Assembly: GCA_024516035.1 (NCBI GenBank)
Contig: CM044964.1
Location: forward strand, 831,667-895,666
DNA from: Bactericera cockerelli
Taxonomy: Eukaryota; Arthropoda; Insecta; Hemiptera; Triozidae
Direction of reading: 5' to 3'
DNA length: 64,000 nt
Shown here piece after piece: positions 21,392 through 31,719 of this stretch. Each line of letters begins with the position of its first letter. Position 1 is the first letter of the stretch. The translations under genes and the position numbers were made by a program. The notes under the pieces are model-generated. The model was given only the letters and a program-made list of their open reading frames with translations, searched no databases and had not been told where the DNA came from.

Positions 21392-21661
21392 TTTTTTTTT
21401 TTTTTTTTTGAAGTGGGGTTTAACGTCGCTTTCAACTGCCATGGTCATATCACGACGGGGGTTTTACCCTCCATTCGCAGGAAACTCACAAACCTGCTAC
21501 TCACATTGACCTCACCCAGCCTGAGTGGGGCCGGGAAAAGCCAGCGTCACGAGAATTAGAATTTGAATGGTCACCCATCCAAGTCTTAACCTCGCTGGAT
21601 GTCGCTTAACTTCGGTGTTCTGAAGGGAACCGGTGTATTCAACATGCCATCGACGCTGGCT
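21392..21661 (-). repeat. 5S-rRNA-derived SINE, full length, with TSD
   Basis: Minus-strand copy with poly-T (its A tail) on the left and the 5S-like head at about 21570-21660 (cttaacttcggtgttctgaa, caccggtgtattc). It is flanked by the direct repeat tgagcaacttt at 21381-21391 and 21662-21672. It splits an older repeat related to family H. Confidence 0.9.
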
Positions 21662-21671
21662 TGAGCAACTT

Positions 21672-22180
21672 TGGTTTTGTGTCTGTCTGTCCGTCTGTTG
21701 TTCTGTTAAATACATTCCTTGTAACGCGCAAATCTCAGAACGTATTTTGACAAAATTTTGTACACATATCGGAGACATTCTGTAAATGGTCCAATTTTAA
21801 ATTCATAAACTTCGCACTAGCGGTTCTTGATGATACAGACCATGCGTGTGACCACTAACTTTATACTTAAACGCTTTTATCTCTTATACATATAAATTTT
21901 GTAAGTATGTGCGTAAATTTTGTAAGTGTGTGCAATTATTTTTCATAAAATATGATTTAACTCTGATATTAAAGAAAATCTAAAATTTTGGACAAAAACG
22001 TGTAAAAATAAGGTCTCTGACTTGGCGATATATATTTTTCTGTAGAATCGAGAATGTAGAAAAAATTACATTCTACCATATAATTTTTTTTAAGATAGTC
22101 GGTTTATTAGTTTTGGAGATACAATTGATTTAGTATAAAATTTTAATACAATGAGAACAAAACACGAGGAAGTATTGTGT
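21672..22180 (+). repeat. Family-H-related repeat, right part
   Basis: Contains tgtctgtctgtccgtctg and aatctcagaacgtattttga, similar in layout to 7393-7500. The left part lies at about 21340-21380, before the 5S SINE. It is too diverged to bound precisely. Confidence 0.45.
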
Positions 22181-22351
22181 CCTTAATATTGGAAGTGTAT
22201 TTTATTTCTTTATTCTTCAAAAATTGCATTTACTTCAGCAGCTCAATGCTGAATATTTAAGAGAGCGGGGTCGATGACCTCCAGGTTCTTAGTTCGACTA
22301 CCAGGCATGGCAATTTTTTAAGGTGGTTTCGAGTTATTGGTACCTTAATTC

Positions 22352-22552
22352 TGTCCTGGTAGCTCAGTGGTAAAGGCGGCACTCTGTGAATCCAGAGATT
22401 CCAGAGGTCGCGGTTCGAAACCCATCCGGGACATGACAAGTTATTCTCCCATTTGGGATTTGTACACATAATAATACGTCTTGGGCTTAGTGCTGGAATA
22501 ATGGGACATAATAGTCCTAATCGGGCAGTATAAATAGGCGATATTATTATTA
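22352..22552 (+). repeat. tRNA-derived SINE, family C
   Basis: Box A tggtagctcagtggtaaagg, box B gcggttcgaaacccatcc, body tgtacacataataatacgtc and cgggcagtataaataggcga, ending in an ATT tail. Confidence 0.87.
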
Positions 22553-23002
22553 ATTCCAAAACACTCGAAACAGCTGTCCAGGTATGTTCTGATACTCATG
22601 AAGGTACATCTAGTACCTACATGAGTAACAACTTCTCACTTTTCTGTTGTGTTTTTTTTTATTCGGGTTTAACGTAGCTTTCAACTTAATGGTCGTATCA
22701 CGACGGGACTTTTCTGATTATACTGCTTCTTTTGATGAACTCAAATATGATATGAACGAAGTGTCACTCAAGAAAATACAATACAAGGATAGTCTGTTTT
22801 GGAAAACTATACATAAAGTAGAAGGTTCTAACCTTACATAAATGCTGTTGGTGGTGGTTAACCACCAAAAAGAGAAAAACTGGCCAAGTTCAGGATAGTT
22901 GGCAGTTGAAACCTACAAAATGTGAAACTCAGAAAACGGGTTTTAATAAAAAGAAATGGTTTAGTACCAAGGTAACTTGGCTACCAACAAGATATCAAAT
23001 TA

Positions 23003-23194
23003 ATGAGGAAAAAAGCATGCACTGGGTGGGATTCGAACCTACGGATTCCTTCACTACATGGATTACCAGACTAGAGCGTTAACCACTTTACTTCAAGAAT
23101 AATGTAAAATAATCTGGAAAGGTAAAGGAGACCCTGAGTAATGCTGCGCTACCCACAAAAAATGTACCGAGGTCTTGTGCTTCTACACAAAGAA
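23003..23194. repeat. Fused SINE pieces: family E (-) and family A (+)
   Basis: 23003-23092 is a minus family E head (ggtgggattcgaacctacgg, gcgttaaccactt). It runs directly into 23092-23194, a plus family A tail (atgctgcgctacccacaaaa, aggtcttgtgcttct). Confidence 0.65.
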
Positions 23195-23255
23195 ATCATA
23201 CCGTTTTTAAACTTTCCTTAAATATCATCAATAAATTGGTATTGCAAAATCATGT

Positions 23256-23699
23256 ACAGTAGAACCCCGATTATCCAGATTAATGTCTGCTAGGGGTATG
23301 CCGGATAATCGAGGTCCCATATAAAAGTCCGGATAATCGAGAGGACTTAAAAAACCAAAAAATAAAGAGGAATTTTGATATTTTCTAGAAACAGGTGTAT
23401 GTATTTTGATATCTTTTATTAAAACAAGAAGATGACTAAAATATAAACATACATATTGATAAGGAAACATAAACAAATTTAATGGAACATAAAAAGTACA
23501 TTTCTAAGATCAGGGTTTACATATATGTATGACAAAGTCAGACTGGCTTGAAATAGTCTACAATCTTAAACTGTTTTGATCGTGCCATTTTTTTTGCTGC
23601 CAAGTCAATACCAGCGTTTTTTAAATGAGGATTCTTTGAATCCGGATAATCGAGTATCCGGATAGTACCTACAGGGCCGGATAATCGAGGTTCTACTGT
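23256..23699. mobile_element. pogo/Tigger-like DNA transposon remnant
   Basis: Terminal inverted repeats cagtagaaccccgattatcc (left) and ggataatcgaggttctactg (right), with internal repeats of ggataatcgag. On the minus strand near 23545-23590 the peptide MARSKQFKIVDYFKPV resembles the extreme C terminus of pogo-type transposases. The rest of the transposase is gone. TA duplication is clear only on the left. Confidence 0.75.
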
Positions 23700-23866
23700 C
23701 CCTACAATTTTTTTTATTTCAGGCATTTATCCTGTACTCGTATATATCAATTATGTTTACATGCACTTATACATAGAATTTATTCTCTTGAGTCTCATTC
23801 TTGCAGGATAAAAAGAGTATTGTATTGTATATTTATTCTTTGTTCATGCAGTTATACATAGAACTT

Positions 23867-24758
23867 ATACAGGGTCTTCATAAAGTCCCACCCAGGCCTA
23901 GGTTTCTCTAAAACGACTCAGAATATCAAAAAACGCAAAAACCCGTATTCCTTTATATTTAGGGGGATTGATTTTCAGACAATTTTTTTTTGCCTACACG
24001 GCCCCAGTCAGGCTGGGCATGGACCAACTTTAAAATCTTAAACAGAATGGTATGTCTTGTGGCATATTGTTTTAAAGGTCTTATTGAGAGAAGTTCATTA
24101 CAATAAATTTCAGTGTGCTACGACTTACCGTTCTTGAGATACAGGGTCGGACGTCCTGCGTAATATCCATATATTTTGACCTATAACTCGATAACCGTAA
24201 ATTATGGAGAAAATTTTTCTTGTTAATAATAACTACTTATGATGAGAATTTTCGAACAAGTTGTAACTCGACATACTCTGTTGATGTTAGTTTCTGGTCG
24301 GTTTCGTCAGCCAGCCGGACGAACAGTCGAAAAAAAATTAAAGAAAAAACAAATCAAATTTTAACTTGTTCGAAAGTTCTTGCTATAAGGAGTTATTATT
24401 ATCAAGAAAAATTTTCTCCATAATTTACGGTTAACGAGTTATAGGTCAAAATATAGGGATTTTACGCAGGACGTCCGACCCTGTATCTCAAAAACGGTAA
24501 GTTGTAGCACACTGAAATTTATTGTAATGAACTTTTCCTAATAAGACCTTTAAAACAATATGCCACAAGACATACCATTCTATTTAAGATTTTAAAGTTG
24601 GTCCATGCCCAGCCTGACTGGGGCCGTGTAGGCAAAATTTTTTTGGCTGAAAATCAATCCCTCTAAATATAAAAGAATACGGGTTTTTGCGTTTTTTGAT
24701 ATTCTGAGTCGTTTTTGAGAAACCTAGGCCTGGGTGAGACTTTATGAAGACCCTGTAT
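23867..24758. mobile_element. Foldback element with ~370-bp inverted arms
   Basis: The left arm 23867-24236 and the right arm 24394-24758 are near-perfect reverse complements, from tacagggtcttcataaagt at one end to its complement actttatgaagaccctgta at the other. The ~155-bp centre has its own small inverted repeat (ttcgaacaagtt / aacttgttcgaa). No ORF. The outer boundary is flanked by TA on both sides. Confidence 0.9.
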
Positions 24759-25424
24759 ACCATTTATCATGTATTTTTATTATGTTTCCATGCAGTTATG
24801 CAATGAATTGATATATACTTGCTTCAGTGTAAAATCGACCGTATAATGGTGGGAAAAGCAGGGCGGAGTCAAAATGAGAAAGAAAATGAGGAAACGGGAA
24901 AAGGGGAGGAGTCTAAAAATTTCTTCCACTTCCTATTGGACCTGCTGAGATGAAAAATATTTTTCCCTCTTATACAATGTATATTATAACGATACATGAG
25001 AATTTCAATGTATTGATTGCTTATGTACCTTTATTACTGTTATATACGATGTACACCTGATTCCTCTAGCTATACCTTTTATGTCAAATCATTTTATTAA
25101 AGGTGAGGAGGGTGAGGGGGGGGGGGGGTATAGGTAGGGGTAGGGGAGGGATGTAAAGAGAGAGAAAGAGAGATAATGAACTAGATATTATACAATATCC
25201 GATAGGGTGGTAAATTGCAAAGTGAGTTTTTTTTTAATAAATATTTATTTAAAGAGACATTCAGAGTCCTTGTCCCTAAAGTTAGTTTGAGTGATTCAAC
25301 GCAATTCAATGTCCATTCATTTTTAGTTTATACACAGTATGAATGATTACATTCTCATTTATACATATATTAAGATTATACAAAGTCAAATGAGTGAGAG
25401 AGATGGATAAAGAAGACAAGATCT

Positions 25425-26430
25425 ATTCAACACTACTATAAGCTATGTGAAGTTTAGTCGTCTCCACCAAATACATAATCTATTCAAAACTACTAAGCTA
25501 TGTTAAGTTTAGTAGTTAAGGTGTCTCCACCAAATGCATAATCTATTCAAAACTACTAAGCTATGTTAAGTTTAGTAGTTAAGGTGTCTCCACCAAATGC
25601 ATAATCTATTCAACACTACTAAGCTATGTTAAGTTTAGTAGTTTAGTCGTCTACACCAAATGCATAATCTATTCAACACTACTAAGCTATGTTAAGTTTA
25701 GTAGTTTAGGCGTCTCCACCAAATGCATAATCTATTCAACACTACTAAACTATGCTAAGTTTAGTAGTTTAGTCGTCTCCACCAAATGCATAATCTATTC
25801 AACACTACTAAGCTATGTTAAGTTTAGTAGTTAAGGCGTCTCCACCAAATGCATAATCTATTCAACACAACTAAGTTATGTTAAGTTTAGTAGTTTAGGC
25901 GTCTCCACCAAATGCATAATCTATTCAACACAACTAAGCTATGTTAATTTTAGTAGTTTAGTCGTCTCCACCAAATGCATAATCTAGTCAACACTACCAA
26001 GCTTTGTTAAGTTTAGTAGTTAAGATGCCTCTACCAAATGCATAATCTATTCAACACTACTAAGCTATGTTAAGTTTAGTAGTTAAGGTATCTCCACTAA
26101 ATGCATAATCTATTCAAAACTGCTAAGCTATGTTAAGTTTAGTAGTTAAGGTGTCTCCAAATGCATAATCTATTCAAAACTACTAAGCTATGTTAAGTTT
26201 AGTAGTTTAGTCGTCTCCACCAAATGCATAATCTATTCAAAACTACTAAGCTATGTTAAGTTTTGTAATTTAGTCGTCTCCACCAAATGCATAATCTATT
26301 TAACACTACTAAGCTATGTTAAGTTTAGTAGTTTAGGCGTCTCCACCAAATGCATAATCTATTCAACACTACTAAGCTATGTAAAGTTTAGTAGTTTAGC
26401 CGTCTCCACCAAATGCATAATCTACTCAAC
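25425..26430. repeat. 63-bp satellite, about 16 copies
   Basis: The unit is built from aatctattcaacactactaa, gctatgttaagtttagtag and ttaggcgtctccaccaaatg, plus cat. Copies differ by point changes; one (about 26155) lacks a few bases. No ORF crosses it. Each unit holds the inverted pair actactaa / ttagtagt, so single strands could form small stem-loops. Confidence 0.93.
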
Positions 26431-26982
26431 ATATATCAAAGGAAGAGATTGCCATGGGCAATAGCCTCGGCCTTTAGTTAGGACATCTGTATACAACTAT
26501 ACATTTTATCTATGTTATCTAATAATACAACTTCTCACTTTTCCGTTTATACTGCTTCTGATATACTCATAAAATTTGTCAAACAATATAAAAAAAAAAT
26601 GGATAAAATCCCAATAGGATAGGTACCATTGGGCTCAAAATAATGGACTTGAAAAATACAAATTCATGTCAAAATATTTGAAAAAAAAGCTGCTTGCTTG
26701 TTCTAACTAAATCTCAATCCATCCGTTTTCAGATACGCCAAACCGGGTCCAATCTTTCGCCAGCCCCCGTCCAGGAAATCATCTGGCCGCATTCTCGTCA
26801 ACCAAATCATTTGGCCGCATTCTCGCGTGCGCGGCATTCCCTGGCCTCGCGATGCGGCCGAAACGTAAAAAACCGGCGGCCACTCCATCATTGATCGATC
26901 TCGTGCGGCCTGAGTCGACTGTTTCCGGCCGCGGGCTAGACAGTGGCCTGATGGACTTTGGCCGCGCTGCTTTCCACTGAAC

Positions 26983-27131
26983 ATGGAAAGCTGCTATGTG
27001 CCCAACAACCCCACGCACTATGGGCTGGACTGGGCCGAGGACATGGGCTCCTTCTCCCTTCCCCCCCTGGACCTGGACCCTCTGCCCAGCCTGTTTCCCT
27101 TCAGCCCTTGCTCCTCCAGCGGGAACCTCAA
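26983..27131 (+). CDS. First coding exon of an unrecognised gene
   Basis: ATG in strong context (gaacATGg) opens 49 codons plus 2 nt. They end at a consensus donor, AA|GTAAGT at 27132. The peptide begins MESCYVPNNPTHYGLDW and has an acidic/hydrophobic, Pro/Leu-rich stretch (SFSLPPLDLDPLPSLFPF), like an activation-domain N terminus. Local GC is far above the flanks. A 9-codon upstream ORF (26951-26980) ends two bases before the start. No further exon is seen before 31668, so the gene would have to extend around or beyond the transferrin gene, or the downstream exons lie in or past the gap. Family not recognised. Confidence 0.5.
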
Positions 27132-27154
27132 GTAAGTGCACTGGTGGTGAAGCG

Positions 27155-27355
27155 GTTAATTTATTTATTTATTTATTTACACTTTATTTATTTTTTACAA
27201 AACAATCATCAAAAAGGATAACAATAATTAAAAAAAAAAAAACTTAGAAATATGTACAAAAAATAATAATAATAATAAAGATCAATGTTAATTTTTAATT
27301 ACAATTGTTTTGTAACCCGGGGCGAAGTTAATGCCTTAGGCATTCTCTGCCACTT
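27155..27355 (-). repeat. Interspersed repeat, family J
   Basis: atttatttatttacacttta, ttttacaaaacaatcatcaa, acaattgttttgtaacccgg and ggcgaagttaatgcctt-aggcattctctg recur at 54020-54206, 54600-54750 and (diverged) 63705-63785. It is probably the 3' end of a retroposon, read on the minus strand. Confidence 0.7.
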
Positions 27356-27357
27356 AA

Positions 27358-27417
27358 CCCCGTCTGGTAATCCAGGCATTGTAGGAATCCGTTGGTTCGA
27401 ATCTCACTCTGTGTATG

Positions 27418-27448
<31 letters not shown>

Positions 27449-27511
27449 TGAGTTTTTTACAGCCTTTATTATTTTCCTCATTAATTTGAGTTTGTGACCA
27501 CATAATAGTGA
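27358..27511 (+). repeat. tRNA-derived SINE, family E, with internal poly-T
   Basis: Box B gttggttcgaatctcactc, then a run of about 26 T at 27417-27443, then tttgagtttgtgaccacata. The sequence before box B is fused to family J. Confidence 0.75.
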
Positions 27512-27808
27512 GACTCAGAAGTCACCGTGGCAGAGTGAGTTAGCGCGCTAGGCATTGCACGCATGGTGACCTGGGTTCAATTCCCCCCAGCGGGGCAGGA
27601 ACTTTTCTGCTCTGTACTTGAATACTCGGAGTCCACTCATACCTCGTGAGGAAAAGTGAGTAGTTACTTGTATGAGTAACGACCAGTGGCGGCATTACCA
27701 GAGTAAAAAGAAAATAAAAGTAATAGAATAATTGGAAATGTGAAGGAGGCTCTTAGTAGCTGCGCTACCCACAAAAATTGTGAAGAGGCCTTGTGCTTCA
27801 CCACAAAT
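27508..27808 (+). repeat. tRNA-derived SINE, family A, full length
   Basis: Box A gtggcagagtgagttagcgc, box B gggttcaattccccc, body ctcatacctcgtgaggaaaa, gaccagtggcggcattacc, gctgcgctacccacaaaa, ending near cttcaccacaaat. It is the best-preserved plus-strand example. Confidence 0.9.
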
Positions 27809-27825
27809 AAAATCATACATATTGG

Positions 27826-28075
27826 TAGTCAAGCGGTTAACGCGCTGGTCTGGTACTCCAGGTATTGTAGGGATCCGTTGGTTCGAATCTCACTCAGTGC
27901 ATGTTTTTTTTTAAAGATGAGTGTTTCACAGCTTTTTTTAGTTTCCTCATTAATTTGAGTTTGTGACCACATAATAATAAGACTTTATCAGTTAGGTGGT
28001 AGTATGTGGTAAAAAATGCTTTAAGCATTAACCAAGCTTGGTGGTTACCTTCTACTTAAGAGAGTTATTATTATA
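27826..28075 (+). repeat. tRNA-derived SINE, family E, full length
   Basis: Box A region tagtcaagcggttaacgcgc, box B gttggttcgaatctcactc, body gagtttgtgaccacataata and ggttaccttctacttaagag, with an ATT-rich end. Confidence 0.87.
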
Positions 28076-28079
28076 AGTA

Positions 28080-29643
28080 AGAAGTAGAAGTTGAACAATG
28101 CCGACTCCAAGTAGGTTTGGTAAAAGGCAAAGAAGAATAACCCCGCCCTTTAGTTAGGACATCTGAATATATTTTATTATTGTTGTTCATTTTTTTTTTT
28201 TTTTTTTTTCTTGTTTAAATTGTTTTCAATTTTGTATTTAAATTTTATCATTACCTGTTTGCACAGTGCACACACATATATGTCCTATTAATAAAGAACA
28301 AGAACTTTTACTTTTCATTTCATCAGACTACCACCACCACTCTGAGAAAAAAGATCGATAGTATGTTTTAAAAAAATGTAAAGGTTATTAATTCATTATC
28401 ATTATTATACTTAAATCAAAGACGCTGTTAAATAAATATTCATCAAAAAATAGAAATAAATGCATCATTTTAAATTCCAATTTCAGACAAAAAAAAATAT
28501 CTTTTCTGGCGAACTAACAGGGCTTTCCTTCCTTTTTTGAGGTAATTTTTTACTCTCAGTTGGCAATTTTTTTCCACTTTCCATTTTTTTACCTTTGAGT
28601 CACCTCCGCAACTTTTCCCACCTTATTGAAAAGCCCTCTCAGGGAGAGAGTTTCAAATTCATCCCTCCCTTTTATGGTTTCACCTTTTTTTCTTTTTTCT
28701 TCAAGTCTCTCATTTTTCATCTTTTTTTTGTTCCTTCAAATGTCGGTATTTATGTAATTTTTTGTTGAAGAATTAATTAAGGTGTAAATTTCAAAAGTTA
28801 ATTTAATATAACCTTAGTTTATTTATTTGATTTTTGTTGATTAAATAATTAAGGTGTAAATTTCAAAAGTTAGTTTAATTTAACATTAATTGCATTGATT
28901 AAATTGATATTTTCCATAATATGTTTGTTTAAAACTGCGAGTTAAGTTTCATAGTGAATACTATTAAAAAATAAAATTTGATTCTCTTACTGGAGTATGT
29001 CGTTTATTTAAAAAGACTAGAAAAAATATTGTTGTTTATAAAATGCTTTGGATATACACAAGACGTTCATTTAAATTAAATAATTGTATCAAAAACTTTC
29101 ATTAAATTTGACGATCAATCAGTTTCTAATTTGGCTCATGTTTCCAAATTTTATCTTTCTTATTAACTGTGCTTTCTCTAATTTACTTACAATTCATGCT
29201 ATTTAATTTCACTTAAAAAAATACAAGTTTTTATCAATGATATCTTGTGATTGAGAATAGGAAGGATTGTTTAACAGTAAAAATGCTTATTAAATTAAAA
29301 TAAAGTACACTTTCTTCATTAAATTAAGAAGGGTTGGAAGAAATTTTTGACTCGTACCACATTTTTTTTATTTTTTATTTTATTTAATGCTACTTTGAAA
29401 AAAATTATTAACATTTTCCCATATTCATTTTGTAACACATATAACAAAATCAAGTGAAATGTGTTTTTATTTATAAAATTAATTAAATACGGGTATAATG
29501 AAGGTCGAAAGGATGAGTCATAGCTATCACTACTGTCACCTACACAATCAATACAGGTAAGAGGAATAGATGATTAGTTTGGGACGCCTGGAATTTTTTT
29601 TTTTTTTTTATTTTTTTTTTATTGTTTTTGGGCGGCCAAAGGG
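28080..29643. other. AT-rich intergenic, nothing recognised
   Basis: About 1.5 kb of A/T-rich DNA with homopolymers. A ~60-bp segment (ttaattaaggtgtaaatttc, aaaagttaatttaat) is duplicated at 28770-28820 and 28845-28885. No coding or splice-bounded exon supported. The stretch ends at the assembly gap. Confidence 0.55.
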
Positions 29644-29743
29644 NNNNNNNNNNNNNNNNNNNNNNNNNNNNNNNNNNNNNNNNNNNNNNNNNNNNNNNNN
29701 NNNNNNNNNNNNNNNNNNNNNNNNNNNNNNNNNNNNNNNNNNN
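29644..29743. other. Assembly gap, 100 N
   Basis: Exactly 100 N, the usual placeholder for a gap of unknown size. It follows a poly-T/GGGCGGCC segment that may have blocked assembly. Confidence 0.99.
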
Positions 29744-30186
29744 TGAAATAAATCCAGGTAAATATGTAGGTAGGTTCTTCTATCATAAACAATACTAATT
29801 AAATAACAAATATTTACCGATAGCCAACTCTTAATAGAAGTCTTGAAAAAAACAAGATAATATTTTGAAAATTAATAAACTTTTGCAGTCTTTATTATGT
29901 TTTATACTATTTTGATATAAACAAAAAGGTATTTAAAAAAACATTTTGTGTTAGTAGTTCAATGAGAAACGATTAGACGCGCACGATTAGCTCAGTGAAA
30001 AGCTAGTCCACCCGGTCCGAACGCCAGAGCCAGCAAAAAATTCATGACTACAAAATAAAAAAGACTGTTGCCATTTTTTATTTAGCCATAGTACACACTA
30101 TGGATTCTCCTCACACAAATTTTTGAAACCAATGGTGACTTTAGTACCTTAGTTCTAACTCAGAACTGTCCCTCTACCTTCTTGCC

Positions 30187-30270
30187 TTTCTCTCTCTCTC
30201 TCTTTCGCTCTCTGCCTCTCTCTCTCTCTCTTTCTCTCTCTCTGTCTCTCTCTCTCTCTCTCTCTCCCTT
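30187..30270. repeat. (CT)n tract
   Basis: Pyrimidine tract immediately beside the 3' end of the transposase remnant on the minus strand. Confidence 0.88.
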
Positions 30271-30280
30271 CTCAATTCCC

Positions 30281-30507
30281 TTAGAGGAACTGTTGGAAGT
30301 GGCGTCCACCTTCCTGAATGCAAAAGTTGAACCTCTTCTTCATGTTCCGTCGAATGTTGCGGAAGATTCCAGATTTTTCTGTCAGATCATCGAATGCCAA
30401 CAGGATTCTTGCTACCAGATTCTGCTACTCTTGTGTCTCCACTGGTATTTCGTAAACTATGTTTTTCACGTGATCCCAAATGTTCCTGTTGGCAGCTCCA
30501 TATGCTA
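30281..30507 (-). pseudogene. Transposase C-terminal fragment, Tc1/mariner-type
   Basis: The minus strand reads IWDHVKNIVYEIPVETQE, stop, QNLVARILLAFDDL, IFRNIRRNMKKRF and CIQEGGRHFQQFL, then a stop. This matches in style the last ~70 residues of transposase-like proteins common in insect genomes (IPV...L..RI..A, CI..GG.HFEQ). One internal TAG and the loss of everything upstream mark it as dead. Confidence 0.7.
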
Positions 30508-30539
30508 AATGCATATCCAAATAATAATAATTATGTAAC

Positions 30540-31667
30540 TTGTACTAAAAAAACTCAAGAAGTTTAAAGATAATATTTCATAGAATGCAGAAAAATATGC
30601 TTGAAAACTATCATCGAGAAACAAACAATCATTCATTTGACTGGCCTTTAATTAATTCCAAGGAAAATAATTATCAGACATAAATAGCTAATTACTCTTT
30701 GAGTACAAGACGACCCTACACGGTCAACACTTTTAAGATTTTGAACATCATTTTTTGAGACTTACCTGGTTTGTTTACCCAGAAGATCACGTGATAAAAA
30801 ATCGTAAAATTATATTTTAGCATCCTTGGGTTGGCCGCCAACTTTTATCAAACTTGCCCATGTCTGTGCCAAAATTTGCTCGGGCAAATCTTGAGTGTTT
30901 CAAAGTGTAAAAAATTTACATGAGAATTTTTTTTCTATTCAGGTGTCAAAAAAGATGCCAAACCAAACCGTAAAAAACAAAGTAGTGTAGCAAGAAACAT
31001 CGAAATTTTGTTGGCTTTCTACAGAAATGTTCAGAATCAACTCATCTTAAACAGGAAAAAAGTTCTGAACTGAAGAATAAGCCAAAGTCGGACTTTTTCA
31101 GAAATTTGCAAAAAATCACTTTGTGCAGTTATAAAGGCGAATCCGAAAAAACGGATTGCAGATCCGTCCTAGAAATGTCGTCAGTAATCTACCATTAACG
31201 GGTGTAAACGTTTTTTTGGTCCACCCTGTATATTTATAGAACCGCATCATTGGCAAGGATTCCGCTAACTTGTGTTCTTAGTCGTTCCACCCCAAAAAGA
31301 GATTAGGACTGCCGGGGTCGGTAACAGTGCCTATCTAAGGGCTAACGATTTATATTCAGTTGCTTAGTCGTTTCGTTTACCCCCTTCATAATGAATTAAA
31401 TCCTTGAGGATTATTTAATTTTTAAATTATTTTCGAGGGATATGGGAAGCCGTTTGATGTTCATCCAATTTGAAATAATCGATTTCTAAAAGCTGAAATT
31501 ATCGATAACCACAACCACCATAAAACAAACATAACATAACGATTTAAGGAAAAGAAATAACTTAACTGAAAACTTGGAAAGTTGATAATTCATTTTTGAT
31601 TTTATATATTAATGTTTTTATTAGCTAATTAATAAATTAGCCATTATTAAATGCTACTTTCTCAGCA
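30540..31667. other. Upstream region of the transferrin gene
   Basis: About 1.1 kb with no repeat family named with confidence. 30700-31235 has the look of an old DNA element (it ends near ggtccaccctgtatatttat). A tttttgatttta-tatattaat stretch at 31592-31612, about 60 bp before the start codon, is TATA-like, but no initiation site can be fixed. The 5' UTR extent is unknown. Confidence 0.4.
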
Positions 31668-31719
31668 ATGAATTCACAAGTAACCCTCCTATGTTTCGCC
31701 CTAGCATACACAATAGAAG
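31668..31719 (+). CDS. Tsf2: Tsf2 exon 1: start and signal peptide
   Basis: [17 protein letters not shown] plus one base; donor GTAAGA. Context gcaATGa. Phase 1 into exon 2 gives ...IEVSAQFY, a hydrophobic leader with a plausible cleavage after VSA. Confidence 0.82.

Noticed and set aside
22647..22841. 64-residue plus-strand ORF
   Set aside because: It begins in a family D SINE tail fragment and has no splice sites or recognisable domain.
25425..26430. CRISPR array
   Set aside because: A tandem satellite with no unique spacers, in a eukaryotic genome.
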